A program made the translations under genes and the position numbers. From Roseiarcus sp963730555 (GTDB lineage Bacteria > Pseudomonadota > Alphaproteobacteria > Rhizobiales > Beijerinckiaceae), in contig CAVSSS010000008.1 of the NCBI GenBank assembly GCA_963730555.1, forward strand, positions 310,001 to 374,000: a DNA stretch of 64,000 bases, written 5' to 3'. Under the pieces are notes generated by a model. It searched no databases and was not told where the DNA came from. It saw only the letters and a program-made list of their open reading frames with translations. Below, in pieces: positions 26,902 through 36,685 of this stretch (its first letter is position 1; each line of letters starts with the position of its first letter).

Positions 26902-28151
26902 CCCCCTTCGGCGATAGCGAGTTGTGGCGCAAGGCGCTGGAGCCGCTGCCCGAAGTGCGCGGCCATGGCGATTGGCGGGACGAAGCCGCGGGCAGCGCCG
27001 TGCCGCACGGCACTGGTGCACCGCCGCTCGGCACTGGTGCACCGCCGCAGGGCGGCAATGGCGCTGACAGGGAACCGCTGACGAAGCTCGTCCCGATGAC
27101 GTTCCTCGAGGACGAAGTGATCCCCCCGCGCTGCTGGACCGTTCACGACGGTTGGATTCCGACAAGGAAACTCACCCTACTCCAAGGCAACGGCGGCGAC
27201 GGCAAGACGTCCTTGCTGCAGCAACTGCAATCGAGTTGCGCGAATGTGCTCCCGTGGCTCGGCCTGCGCGTCGTCGAGTGTGCTTCTCTCGGAATCTACA
27301 GCGAGGACGAAGAAGCAGACCTCAAAGAGCGGCAGTCATTCATCGACGCTGCCTATGGCCTCAACTGCCGCAAGGCCGGCAAAATGCACCTGTTCCCGAT
27401 GGCCGACGAAGACGCCACGCTGGTATCATTCGATGCAAGGCGCAACCCGATCATAACGCCGTTTTATCGGCAGGTCCGTGAAGCTGCTCTCGACTATCAC
27501 GTCGGCTTGATCACGCTCGACGTAGCCGTCGATCTGTTCGGCGGCGATGAAATCAAACGCCGGGAAGTGCGCGCTTTCATCCGGTCGCTTTCAGCCTTGG
27601 CCAGAGCAATCAACGCCGCGGTCGTTCTCGCGAGCCATGTCTCGGCGGCAGCGATACAGAGCGACGGAGGCCATTCGGGGAGCACCGACTGGTCGAACGC
27701 CGTCCGCAGTCGCCTCTATCTCAGCCGTCCCAAGGATGACGGCGAGTCGGCCGGCGACCCGAACGCGCGCCTCCTCACCAGAAAGAAGTCGAACCACGCC
27801 AGCATCGGCAACTCGATCCGATTGCACTGGCAGAACGGCGTCATCGTGCCAGACACGATCACGACGCCGAGCTATTTCCGCCGCACCGCCGAAGACGTGT
27901 TTCTTGAGTTGCTCGATGCGGTGACGCGCGAAGGCCAAAAGGTTTCGGCAAAACCAAGAGCGGGCAACAACGCGCCCGCGTTCTTCATGAAAAGACCGCC
28001 GCGGGACCGCGAAGGGTTTCAGCGAGGCGACTTCGAGCTCGCCATGCAGCGTCTGCTTCAGCGCCAGACGATCAAGATCGTTCCCTACGGACCGCCGTCG
28101 AGCGGCTATGAAAAACTCATTCGAGCCGACGCTGACGAGGAACCTTCATGA
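26898..28151 (+). CDS. RepA/RecA-fold ATPase of the island
   Basis: 417 residues. Walker A is LLQGNGGDGKTSLLQQL (~residues 90-105); Walker B/sensor regions are LGIYSEDEEADLKERQ, LITLDVAVDLFGGDE and VVLASHVSAAA; a C-terminal winged-helix-like part is near 350-410. This is the AAA_25/RepA-type hexameric helicase-like family of plasmids and integrative elements, a likely replication or recombination motor. An N-terminal linker encodes a 21-bp DNA duplication at 27008-27049 (GTGAPP twice). It overlaps the TopoVI-A-like gene, so the two are made together. Confidence 0.82.
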   Translation: MTPFGDSELWRKALEPLPEVRGHGDWRDEAAGSAVPHGTGAPPLGTGAPPQGGNGADREPLTKLVPMTFLEDEVIPPRCWTVHDGWIPTRKLTLLQGNGGDGKTSLLQQLQSSCANVLPWLGLRVVECASLGIYSEDEEADLKERQSFIDAAYGLNCRKAGKMHLFPMADEDATLVSFDARRNPIITPFYRQVREAALDYHVGLITLDVAVDLFGGDEIKRREVRAFIRSLSALARAINAAVVLASHVSAAAIQSDGGHSGSTDWSNAVRSRLYLSRPKDDGESAGDPNARLLTRKKSNHASIGNSIRLHWQNGVIVPDTITTPSYFRRTAEDVFLELLDAVTREGQKVSAKPRAGNNAPAFFMKRPPRDREGFQRGDFELAMQRLLQRQTIKIVPYGPPSSGYEKLIRADADEEPS

Positions 28152-28503
28152 CCTCGTCGGTTCCAGCGCTCGTTCCTAACCCATTGATATCATTGGCCTC
28201 ACCGGTTAGCTCGTCGGTGCCTCGTCGGTTCGCCGGCCGCTTGCAACATATTGATACGTTACCTCGCCGGTCCTCGCCGGTCCTTTCTCGAGGAACCCCC
28301 ATACCCCCTGTAGCCCAAGGGGGCGGCTTTGGGGCCGCCCTTGGGGCTCTTCGCTGGCGAGAATCGGCGCCGACCCTTCCCACAAGTCTGGGGTCCTTCT
28401 GGAGGGTGACCCTCCCGAAGAGGGCGCCGCGCGATCCCTGTATTTAAATATTTGCATGGAAATATTTTATGGGGTTCCGCTTCCAAGTGAAGGAGAAAAC
28501 GGA
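28152..28503. other. iteron-like, hairpin-bearing interval (candidate origin)
   Basis: No convincing gene. Five near-copies of CCTCGYCGGT lie at 28152, 28209, 28220, 28262 and 28272. A strong imperfect hairpin (AGCCCAAGGG... to ...CCTTGGGGCT) spans 28312-28348. An AT-rich block with repeated AAATATTT is at 28440-28470, just before the next gene. Repeats plus an AT-rich stretch next to a RepA-type gene resemble a replication origin; this is inference. Confidence 0.45.
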
Positions 28504-29025
28504 ATGAGTACGATATCAATTTCGAACTTTGCCGAGCTAGTCGGCATCTCGACGCGGACGGCGAGCGATCTTTTGAAACGCAAGGTTATCGAGCGCACGG
28601 CTGGTGGTCTTCCGCATCCCGAGGCGCTTCGGAAATATGTCGCGCATTTGCGTGAAACCGCGGCCGGGCGCGGCGGCAATGCGGCAACTGAAGTTGCGGC
28701 CGAGCGCGCCGCTTTACTTAAAACGCAACGCCAGCGCGCGGAATTCCAACTCGCGCAAGAGCTCGGAAAATGGGTCGAACTTAGCGACGTCGAAAGAAAT
28801 TGGGCCAGCGCTTTGCGAACGCTGCGTTCAGGCGTGATGGCGATTCCGGCGCGGGTCGCGGCGCGCGTGCCAGGGCTGAGCCGTGAATTTCTTTATGAGA
28901 TGGATCAGGAAGTTCGGGAAGCCCTGACGGAATTGGCGCGCGATGGCTATCCGGACCCGTACGCCGATGACGCGCCCCAGGGGTCTCCCGAAAACTCGGG
29001 ACACCCTTCGCAGGGCACGCCATGA
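28504..29025 (+). CDS. Nu1/terminase-small-subunit-like HTH protein
   Basis: 173 residues from ATG 28504 (AAGGAG nine bases upstream). The N-terminal winged helix-turn-helix ISISNFAELVGISTRTASDL resembles lambda Nu1. A long helix follows (AERAALLKTQRQRAEFQLAQ), then a C-terminal part with LRSGVMAIPARVAARVPGL typical of phage small-terminase or DNA-packaging HTH proteins. No large terminase gene is present in the island, so packaging is not supported; it may instead be a DNA-binding partner of the neighbouring topoisomerase-like genes. Confidence 0.65.
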   Translation: MSTISISNFAELVGISTRTASDLLKRKVIERTAGGLPHPEALRKYVAHLRETAAGRGGNAATEVAAERAALLKTQRQRAEFQLAQELGKWVELSDVERNWASALRTLRSGVMAIPARVAARVPGLSREFLYEMDQEVREALTELARDGYPDPYADDAPQGSPENSGHPSQGTP

Positions 29026-29234
29026 CCAAGCATAGCGAAACTAAGCTTGACGAGATCGAAGCGAGAGTTGCCGCGTTCGAGGCCAAGATTTCCGGGCTCC
29101 GCGCACGGGGCCGATATTCCGCTCGCGACGAGGCCTTAATAGCCAAGTGGGAAGCCGATGTTGCCGAGGCCAAGGAGGAAATTGCGTTCCAACGCACATG
29201 GCCGTCCTTGAATGGCGCGGGAGGCCCCAAGTGA
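29022..29234 (+). CDS. small coiled-coil protein
   Basis: 70 residues, ATGA overlap with the preceding gene and GTGA overlap with the next. The sequence is a charged helix (KLDEIEARVAAFEAKISGLR, then ALIAKWEADVAEAKEEIAF). No family is recognised. The tight overlaps on both sides place it firmly in the cassette operon. Confidence 0.6.
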   Translation: MTKHSETKLDEIEARVAAFEAKISGLRARGRYSARDEALIAKWEADVAEAKEEIAFQRTWPSLNGAGGPK

Positions 29235-29878
29235 ACGACATCGCCCGCAAGTGGGTCGATGATGGGACTGGTAAGAATCTTACTCCCGTCGCTCCCGCTC
29301 CCACCATGGTCGGAAGGGTCTTCGACAGGCAAATCTTTACCACTTCTCGGCTCGCCGACTTCGCCTCGAGATCGGAGCTGGAAAGGCAGACCGGTCATTC
29401 TGCAGCGTTTTGGCCGGAAGTCGTACTGAAGGAAACGGTCGACAACGCACTCGACGCTTGCGAGGCCGCCGGCATCGCTCCTCGCATCAAGATCAAGGTC
29501 GACCAAAACCACATCAGCGTCGCCGACAATGGCGGCGAAATCAGCCGCGAAACGATCGGCCGCATTATCGACTACAATTTCAAAACATCCTCGAACGCGG
29601 CCTATAGGAGTCCGACCCGCGGCGCCCAGGGCAACGCGCTCCAAACGCTGCTCGCCATGGAGCATGCCTTGACCGGCCGCCCTGGCGTCACTGTGATCGA
29701 GAGCCACGGCGTCGGACATCGGATCACCTTCTCGATCGACCCTATCTCAAGAGAGCCCAAACTCGACGTTGAGCGTGCTGAGATCCCCGCGGCGCCGGGA
29801 ACCATGATCTCGGTGCTATTGCCTACTACGTCCGATGTCCGGGACGACCTGCACAACATTGCGTGTGATTTCACCTGA
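29231..29878 (+). CDS. TopoVI B-subunit-like GHKL ATPase, truncated by an in-frame TGA
   Basis: 215 residues from GTG 29231. The Bergerat fold is clear: VLKETVDNALDACEAAG (N box, residues ~65-81), SVADNGGEIS (G1 box), TRGAQGNALQTLLAM (G2 box), preceded by TSRLADFASRSELERQTGH as in TopoVI-B-like proteins. Translation stops after ACDFT, yet beyond the TGA the same frame continues TNPHLTVSFVD and later QGWQKW. The stop therefore looks like a Trp codon (TGG) changed to TGA. The transducer and C-terminal parts of a full B subunit are missing. Its partner should be the A-like gene that follows. Confidence 0.78.
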   Translation: MNDIARKWVDDGTGKNLTPVAPAPTMVGRVFDRQIFTTSRLADFASRSELERQTGHSAAFWPEVVLKETVDNALDACEAAGIAPRIKIKVDQNHISVADNGGEISRETIGRIIDYNFKTSSNAAYRSPTRGAQGNALQTLLAMEHALTGRPGVTVIESHGVGHRITFSIDPISREPKLDVERAEIPAAPGTMISVLLPTTSDVRDDLHNIACDFT

Positions 29879-29964
29879 ACCAATCCGCATCTGACCGTGT
29901 CCTTCGTGGACACGGTTAGCGCCACTTCCTTTGACAATCAGGCCACTGATCAGGGTTGGCAGAA

Positions 29965-31215
29965 ATGGAGCCGATCGAGGTCAACAAGGCGGTTGAATCG
30001 GCGATCAGAACTGTGACGGCCGCGTGGTGCAAACAGCGCAAGGCCGAGGAGCGTGATCGACAGGCCAGGCTTCGGCGTGATGACGCAATGATGGCGGTCT
30101 CGAAGCCACTGTCGATCAAAGATGCGGCCTTCTCCGTCATGACCAAGGCCTATGCGGCCGCGTCCGACAACGGAGCGCTGCCGGCGAACGCGCGGCAGAT
30201 CTTCTGCGCGGCGCGGGGTGAAATCATGCGCCTTGCCGAGGTCGATGTCGTCGACAGCGGTCGCTTCACCCAGGAACTCCTGATCGACTACATGCGCGAC
30301 CACCCCGAGGAATGCGCCGGGTGGAACGTCGTCTTCTCCGACCGCGGCCATTTCGTCGAGCCACACACGGATCGGACAGTCGGCTTAGGCACTCTGGCCG
30401 TGCGCGAATACCTGCGCGGCTATGGTAACCCGGCCCTAATACAGGGCTTATTCACCGATCCGCGGATCTCGACGCAGGGTCCGGAAGGCCGGTTCAACGG
30501 CATCTTGTACATCGAGAAGGAAGGTTTCGAGCCGCTCCTCAATCAGGCGCGGATTGGCAGACGCTTCGATCTGGCGATCATGTCGTGCAAGGGCATGTCT
30601 GTCACCGCCGCGCGCGAGCTTGTCGACCAGACATGCGCTCGCTTCAGGGTCCCGCTCTACATCTTACGCGATTTCGACATTGCGGGCTTCAGTATCGCGA
30701 GCACGATCCATCAGACGAATCGCCGGTATAAATTCAGGACCCTTTCGGGCGAGGATTTCAAGGTCATCGACTTCGGCCTCCGGCTCGCCGACATCGAGCG
30801 CCTCGATCTCGGGTTCGAGCGCGTTGACATCGGCAGGAACGGCAAGGAGGCGCAGCGCAATCGGCTTGAGATCAATGGAGCCGCCCAAGATGAAATCGAC
30901 TTCCTGCTGAGTGGGCGTCGCGTCGAGCTGAACGCCATGACTTCCCGGCAGTTCATTCGTCTGTTGGAGGAAAAGCTCGCCGAGCACGGCGCTGGCAAAG
31001 TCATTCCCAACGCCGACCAACTCGCGGACGCCTACCAGCTCTTTGTCCGCGGCAAACGAGCCAGGCGGGTCGCGGAAGAGGCCCTGGCCGCCATGCCGAC
31101 GGAAGAGTGCGCGGCGCCGGCCGATCTCGAAATACGGGTGCGCGCTTTTCTTGAAGAGAACCCTGAGTCCGCTTGGGATGATGCGGTCGCGACGCTGGTA
31201 GCGCGACCGATATGA
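29965..31215 (+). CDS. second TopoVI A-like Toprim protein, Cys at the tyrosine site
   Basis: 416 residues from ATG 29965 (a TTG at 29956 is also possible). An N-terminal helix (~1-45) precedes NARQIFCAARGEI, which aligns with the R-x-x-F-Y active-site motif, but the Tyr position is Cys (TGC at 30205-30207). The Toprim elements are GILYIEKEGFEPLL and YILRDFDIAGFSIAS. FSDRGHFVEPHT and LGTLAVREYL are conserved-looking blocks. In known enzymes Tyr performs the cleavage, so this subunit should be unable to cut unless Cys substitutes or the base is an error. It directly follows the B-like ATPase. Confidence 0.8.
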   Translation: MEPIEVNKAVESAIRTVTAAWCKQRKAEERDRQARLRRDDAMMAVSKPLSIKDAAFSVMTKAYAAASDNGALPANARQIFCAARGEIMRLAEVDVVDSGRFTQELLIDYMRDHPEECAGWNVVFSDRGHFVEPHTDRTVGLGTLAVREYLRGYGNPALIQGLFTDPRISTQGPEGRFNGILYIEKEGFEPLLNQARIGRRFDLAIMSCKGMSVTAARELVDQTCARFRVPLYILRDFDIAGFSIASTIHQTNRRYKFRTLSGEDFKVIDFGLRLADIERLDLGFERVDIGRNGKEAQRNRLEINGAAQDEIDFLLSGRRVELNAMTSRQFIRLLEEKLAEHGAGKVIPNADQLADAYQLFVRGKRARRVAEEALAAMPTEECAAPADLEIRVRAFLEENPESAWDDAVATLVARPI

Positions 31216-31595
31216 AATCTTCCCCCGCCTCCGCCAGCATCGAACAGACAGACCGCGACCGGATCGACCGGCTCGAAGAGCTCGTCGCCGATCTTCTCGA
31301 CCGCGACGAGGCGCGAGAGGCTGAGAACATTGTGCTCCGCGTGCGGATCGGCATGCTCGAAGCGACGCAGCCCGCACCGAGATTCGATATCCCGGCCGGC
31401 TGGATAACCGTCCAGCAAGCAGCGAGCATGTGCGGGGCTGGGAAGTCCACGAGCTCTCGCTGGGTCAACCGCGGAAAAATCGTCGGCGCTCCATACGGGG
31501 GGCGCACATTTCTAGACCCCGAAAGCTTGCAGCGATGGGCCAATGAGAAGTTGAGAATTCGACTTCTCCCTCACTCTCACCAATTATTATCGTGA
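31212..31595 (+). CDS. HTH protein closing the cassette
   Basis: 127 residues, ATGA overlap with the upstream Toprim gene. Residues ~8-50 are a coiled coil (DRIDRLEELVADLLDRDEAR). The C-terminal half, WITVQQAASMCGAGKSTSSR with RGKIVGAPYGGRTFLDPESL, is a MerR/excisionase-type DNA-binding domain in which the wing has a GGRTFLD turn. It could bind the island's own regulatory or arm sites. No closer assignment is possible. Confidence 0.6.
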   Translation: MKSSPASASIEQTDRDRIDRLEELVADLLDRDEAREAENIVLRVRIGMLEATQPAPRFDIPAGWITVQQAASMCGAGKSTSSRWVNRGKIVGAPYGGRTFLDPESLQRWANEKLRIRLLPHSHQLLS

Positions 31596-31602
31596 CAGAA
31601 AT

Positions 31603-32220
31603 TTAGAGAGGCGCGCAAAAAGTGGTCGAGCGCAAAAATATCTTCTCGTTTGGACCTGCGCGGATGGCTTCCGATTTTGGACGCCGCGACCCTTTCGCGG
31701 CTTTTCGGACCACGGAGCCGACGACGGTCGATTTGCTGTGAAGGAAGACCATGATCTCCCGGACAATCTTCTGCTCGGCCCAAGCGTCCGTGATGCGTTT
31801 GGCTCGAACCACGCCGATGCCCGTCACCTCGCGGAGCCGATCGGGCTCGGCCTCGATGACGTCGAAGACCTTCTCACCGAAGGCCTTGACCATCTTCTTG
31901 GCATAGACCGGCCCGATGCCGCGGATCATCCCGGAGCCGAGATATCTCTCGATCCCGTCGATTGAACTCGGCGCCGAGGTCTTGAGAAACCGCGCCTTGA
32001 ACTGCTGACCGTGGGCGCGATCATTGATCCATTCGCCGGATGCGGTGATCCATTCGCCGGCGGAGATGATCGCGGCATGGCCGACGACGGTCACTAAATC
32101 GCGGTGGCCGCGGGCTTTCGCCCTGAGAACGCAGAAGCCGTTCTCGGCGTTGTGGAAGGTGACACGCTCGACGAGGCCAGCGAGCACTTCCTGGGTCGAT
32201 GGTTCAAGATTGGACTTCAT
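31603..32220 (-). pseudogene. RecD2 helicase N-terminal fragment
   Basis: Starts at ATG 32220 (MKSNLEPSTQEVLAGLVERV) and contains the N-terminal OB and helix-hairpin-helix region of RecD2/YrrC helicases (FHNAENGFCVLRAKARG, GSGMIRGIGPVYAKKMV, TGIGVVRAKRITDAW). Similarity ends after IVREIMVFLHS, where the family would continue into the ATPase domains; about three quarters of the protein is missing. The remaining 40 residues are unrelated. It opposes the cassette genes and marks the start of the degraded half of the island. Confidence 0.8.
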
Positions 32221-32508
32221 ACGGATCGCAGGATCGTCCGTTTTGTCTCTTGGCGCTACGTCTTTAGAGCCGCACCGGCGGCAAATCATAGGGGCGAGAC
32301 AACGAGCGGATGGCGCTCGATGCCGAGCGAGAACTAACGCAATGGACGGCCGGAATCGACGTAAACCTGCCGTTGCAGATCGCGACCTTGGACGCCTCAA
32401 TTGGGCGGATTCCGGACCTAGATGGGTCGCCGCGGGAAGGACCTGAGTCCAGCCGAAAGCTGTCTTCGGATGGCGAGCAGAAAATCAGCTTCATTGCCCG
32501 AAGCCGAC

Positions 32509-35500
32509 CTACGGCAGTCGCGATAGCAGCGCCTGCGCCTCAGCGATCTCGGGCATCTCCGGCGTCGGCGCAAAGCCTTCGAGGGCCGGCGCGAGGATAG
32601 CGTGGGCGTCGACCGAACGACCGTTCGATAGATAGTGTTTGGCCAGCGACAGCGCGGCGCGCAGTTCGAAGCTGCGTGTGGCCTGCCGCTTCGCGACCGC
32701 GACGGCGGTCAGGAAGGCGTCTTCCGCGGGCGCGGGGTTGGGGGGGTCGCGCTTGAGCAGCATTTCGCCACGGACGCGATTCAGTTCGGCGTCGAATGAG
32801 CGATGGCCCGTCCGATCGACGGTGGCCAGAGCTTCATCGAGGATTGCAATGGCGCGGTCAGAATCGCCTGCGCGCGCTTCGGCCTCGGCCAGCGCGATCT
32901 TCAATAGCCCGTCGAACAACAGAACATTCTGTTCGCGCAGCAGCTCTGCGCCGCGGCGCATGTCCTCGAGCCCGCTGCCGACGGCGCCGGTCGCAGCGGT
33001 CACCCAACCCTCGAGAAACACGCCGAAAGCGCGAAACAAGAGCAGGTCGTGCTCGCGAGTGAGACGGGCGAGTTCGAAAGCGTTCGCCGTGGCGCGCGCG
33101 TGGTCGCCACGCATCAGTTCGAAAATGGCCGCGTGCATTCTTGCGTTTGCGAGCGTGCCGACATGGGTGAGGTCCGCGATCCGCGTCTGCATGCGGTCGA
33201 TGAGCGAAACCGCGCGATCGACTTCGCTGAGAGGCCATAGCGCAGTCGCCAGATAGGCCATCGCGCCGACGCCGGGATCCCATCCGAAGCGAAAGGCCAG
33301 ATCGTCGTCGCGGCCGGGTTGGAACAAGGCGAGCGCGCGTTCCAAATGATCCCGCGCCTCGCGATACTCGCCGGCGAACCAGCAACTGACCCCGGCGGCG
33401 CGATGGGCGACGCCGGCCTCGGGCGAATCGGGTCTCGCCTCGACGTCGCTGAGGAAGGCCGCCGCGTGCGCCCGCATCGCCGGCAAGTCGCCGCGGAAGG
33501 TGCTGCTGGCCCACAAGCCAAAGTCGGCCGCTAGCCGAGCCGGCGCATCCTTGTCGCCATAGGCCGACTCGCGGGCCTTGGCGAAGGCTTCCGTCGTTTC
33601 CGGCGCGCCGTAGCCGCGGGCGGCAATGAGTGCGTTGCCGTAGGAAACGTGCAACTGCGTCAGCCGCTGCCGTTGCGCGGCTTCGGCCTTGACCTCGCCG
33701 GTCGCCGCGAGTGCGGTCACCAGCGCCTGCGCCTCCGCGATCTCCGGCATTTCCGGTGTCGGCGCAAAGCCTTCGAGCACGGGCGCAAGGACGGCGTGGG
33801 CCGCGGCGGGGCGGCTGGTCGCTTGATAGAGTTTGGCGAGCGCCAGCGCGGCACGCAGACCCCAACTGCGCGCGCCCTGCTCCTTTGTGATGGCTGCGGC
33901 GGTTTGGAAGGCTTCCTCGGCGGCCGAGGGGTCGCGGGGATCGCGCTTGAGGAGGATTTCACCGCGTAAGAGATGCGCGAATGGGAGATTGCAATGGCCT
34001 TCGACTTGCCGCGCGGCGACCAACGCCTCATCTATGCGCGCGAGCGCCCAGTCGGCTCCGAGCGTCTGCAACTCGAGTTCGGCGAGCAGCGCTTTGGAGA
34101 ACCAAACGCGGCTCCTCGCGCCCCGCGAGGCCGCCAGCGCTGCGCTGGCCGTTGGGTCATGGAGACGACACCGCGCCCAAACAGCGTACAATTCCGCATC
34201 GGCGAGCCAATGCGCCATCCCATGGTCTCGACCGAGAGCCGCCAGGGCCTCAGCCGCCGCCAGCGCGGAAGCGGCGTCGCCGCGCAGCAGCTCGAGGAAG
34301 AATTTCCATTGGAGCGGATGGGCCATCGACGGGGCGTGGTCGAGCTCGAGAGCGCGCCGGTTCGCCATTTCGATCAGTTCGCGCGCGCGTTCGACCTCGC
34401 CCAATTGCCAGCTCGTTGCGGCGAGGATGGACATCGCTATGCAGCCAGTGTCCTCGCTGAAGCGTTCGCGCGTCTCTCGATCGCGCTGAGGCTCACAGGC
34501 TGCGAGCGCCCGTTCGCAATGGGCCCGCGCCTGGGCAAAATCGCCGGCAACGTAGCAGATTAGACCGAGGCCACGGCGCGCGACGCCGGCTTCCACGAGG
34601 CGCCCCTCGTTCTCCGCCTCCTGCAGGAACGCCGAGGCCATCTCCCGCGCCGACTTGAGTTCGCCCCGCACGAGCGCGACGGTCCATTGACCGTGCGCCG
34701 CCGCAAAACGCTGCGAAAAGTCGGTCTTGGCGGCGAGCTCCGCGGCGCGGGCGAAGGCCGACTTGGTTTCCTCGGCGGCGAAGCCTTTGGAGTACATCAT
34801 CGCCTGACCGTAGTCGGTTTGTAGCTTCACTCGTTAACTCGAAGCGAGCGCATCTCCCGCACCCGGCGCTGAAGTTCCGACCGCCGCTTTGTCCGCCATG
34901 GCGATCGCCTTGCCGAGATGGGAGATCGCCTCCTGGAAGGCGGAGCGGCGCAACGCCTGGTCGCCCGCCTTGCCCCACCACTCGACCGCCAGATCGTCAA
35001 GGCCGGCTTGCGTGAAATGATGGGCGATCGCTTCGGGCTCGGCGTTTGCGTCGCGCAACACCTCGGCGGCGCGGCGGTGAAGCGCCTGGCGGCGGCTCTT
35101 AAGCAGGCTGTCGTAGGCGGCGTCCTGGATCAGCGCGTGCTTGAAGCGGTAGGCCGCTTGCGCTCCATCGCCCTCGACGAACAGGATGTCGGCCTCGGCC
35201 AGCCGCTCCAACGCCGATTGCAGCGCGCCCTCGTCGAGGCCAGCCATGGACTGGAGCAACGCATAGGAGAATCCGCGGCCTAAGACTGCGCCGATCTGCG
35301 CGGTCTCACGCGCGGAGCCGAGCTGATCGAGCCGCGCGGCGAGCGATTGCTGCAAGGTCGGCGGGATCGCTTGCGCGCCGCCCTGTTCGCCGCGCTCCAA
35401 CAGGAGGCGCGTAACCTCCTCGACGAACAGCGGGACGCCGCCGCTGCGCTCGCTCACCCCTTCAACGATGTCCCGTGGTAGCGCGTGACGGGACGAGAGT

Positions 35501-36135
35501 TCATGAACCATCTTCGCGATCTGCGCGCGATCAAGCGGGGGCAGCGAGATCGCGCTATGGTGCGACCTCACGCTCCACGGGGGGCGGAACTCCGGCCGTG
35601 CTGTCGCGATGATCAGCAACGGCGCCTGCGCCCCGCGCTCCGCCAACGCGCGCATGAGATCGAGCGAAGTCGGGTCGGCCCAGTGCAGGTCCTCGAAGGC
35701 GAGCACGATCGCTTGCGTCGGCGCGGCGGCCAGAATCCATGCCGTCATCGCCGCGAGTTGCCGGCGGCGCAACTCCTCTGGCGCGAGTTTCGCCGCCCGA
35801 TCCTCTGGCAGGAGGACATCGACCAGCGGCGCGAGCAGAGGCGCGTATTCGGTTGGATCCAGACCGCTCAGAACCAGAGTGTTCTCGAGGTCGGCCAAGC
35901 GCTGTTCGGCGGGCAGCTCCGCGCCGAATCGCTGGCGGCCCCATTCGGCAATCGGATGCAAGGGCGTATTCTGCAACAGTTGCTACGACGACCATTCGGT
36001 CCAGGTGTGGGGCGTCTCGCCAAGGCGGCCGTGAAACTCCTCCATCAGCCTCGACTTGCCCAGGCCGGGTTCGCCAACGATCAGCGCGAGTTGGCCCTCG
36101 CCTTTGCGCGCGCGCTTCCAGCGTCGGCCTAGAAG
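32509..36135 (-). pseudogene. AAA ATPase / TPR protein, C-terminal part of a cyclase-type regulator, with two nonsense codons
   Basis: One continuous frame interrupted by TAG at 35983 (TEWSS-stop-QLLQNTP) and TAA at 34834 (ALASS-stop-RVKLQT). The N-terminal piece has Walker A (LIVGEPGLGKSRLMEEF); the middle has VLAFEDLHWADPTSLDLMRA and LSSRHALPRDIVEGVSERSG; the rest is TPR repeats in two related halves, each ending EGFAPTPEMPEIAEAQAL. This is the ATPase-TPR module found behind class III adenylate/guanylate cyclase domains in rhizobia. The cyclase domain is absent: the 5' end is replaced by a DUF3631 fragment near 36135. Confidence 0.78.
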
Positions 36136-36685
36136 ATTTACGGTGGCCGGCATTGAGCACGCCGCGCAAAGCTTCGTCGCCGTCCTTGGAAAAGAGCGTA
36201 TCGGCTTCATCAATCAGCAGAGTCGGCCCGTGCGCCGCGATCACGCGGAAGATCGCAGATGCGCTCACATTGGCCGCCAAGAGCGGCCGCGGAACGAGCC
36301 GCGCGAGAACGTCAAGAAGTGTGGTTTTCCCGGAACCCTTGACCGCCGACCGGATGCTCAATCGCGGCAGATCATCAGCCGATCGAGCAAATAGGCATGC
36401 GTCACCCACAGTGCGACGGCGACGCGCTGATCCGCGCTCATGACGACGTGACGGCCGAGCGCGACAGCGAGGTCGTCGAGCATCGCCGGACCTTTGACCG
36501 GCGCCGGCCAGGGCTTGATTTCAGGAAACTCTATCGGCCTGCCTTGCTTGCCGTCGCCGCCGTCGAGGCCAAGCTCTCCGCGCTTCGCAGCGATGACGCG
36601 ATCGAGCATGGACGCCCGGACGCCGAGCGCTTCGGCGGTGGCCTTGCGCGCGCGGTCGTATTCGACCGGAGGAAGCTTGGCGCAT
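36130..36685 (-). pseudogene. DUF3631 ATPase fragment
   Basis: Two frames: PIEFPEIKPWPAPVKGPAML then DQRVAVALWVTHAYLLDRL, followed after a shift near 36365 by LSIRSAVKGSGKTTLLDVLA (P-loop) and GPTLLIDEADTLFSKD (Walker B) up to LRGVLNAGHRK. DUF3631 domains occur in primase/helicase-like proteins of plasmids and integrative elements. Both ends are lost: the left into the AAA/TPR pseudogene, the right at an antisense integrase remnant. Confidence 0.75.

Noticed and set aside
28504..29025. A prophage interpretation based on the Nu1-like protein
   Set aside because: No large terminase, portal, capsid or tail genes are present in the 25-kb island.
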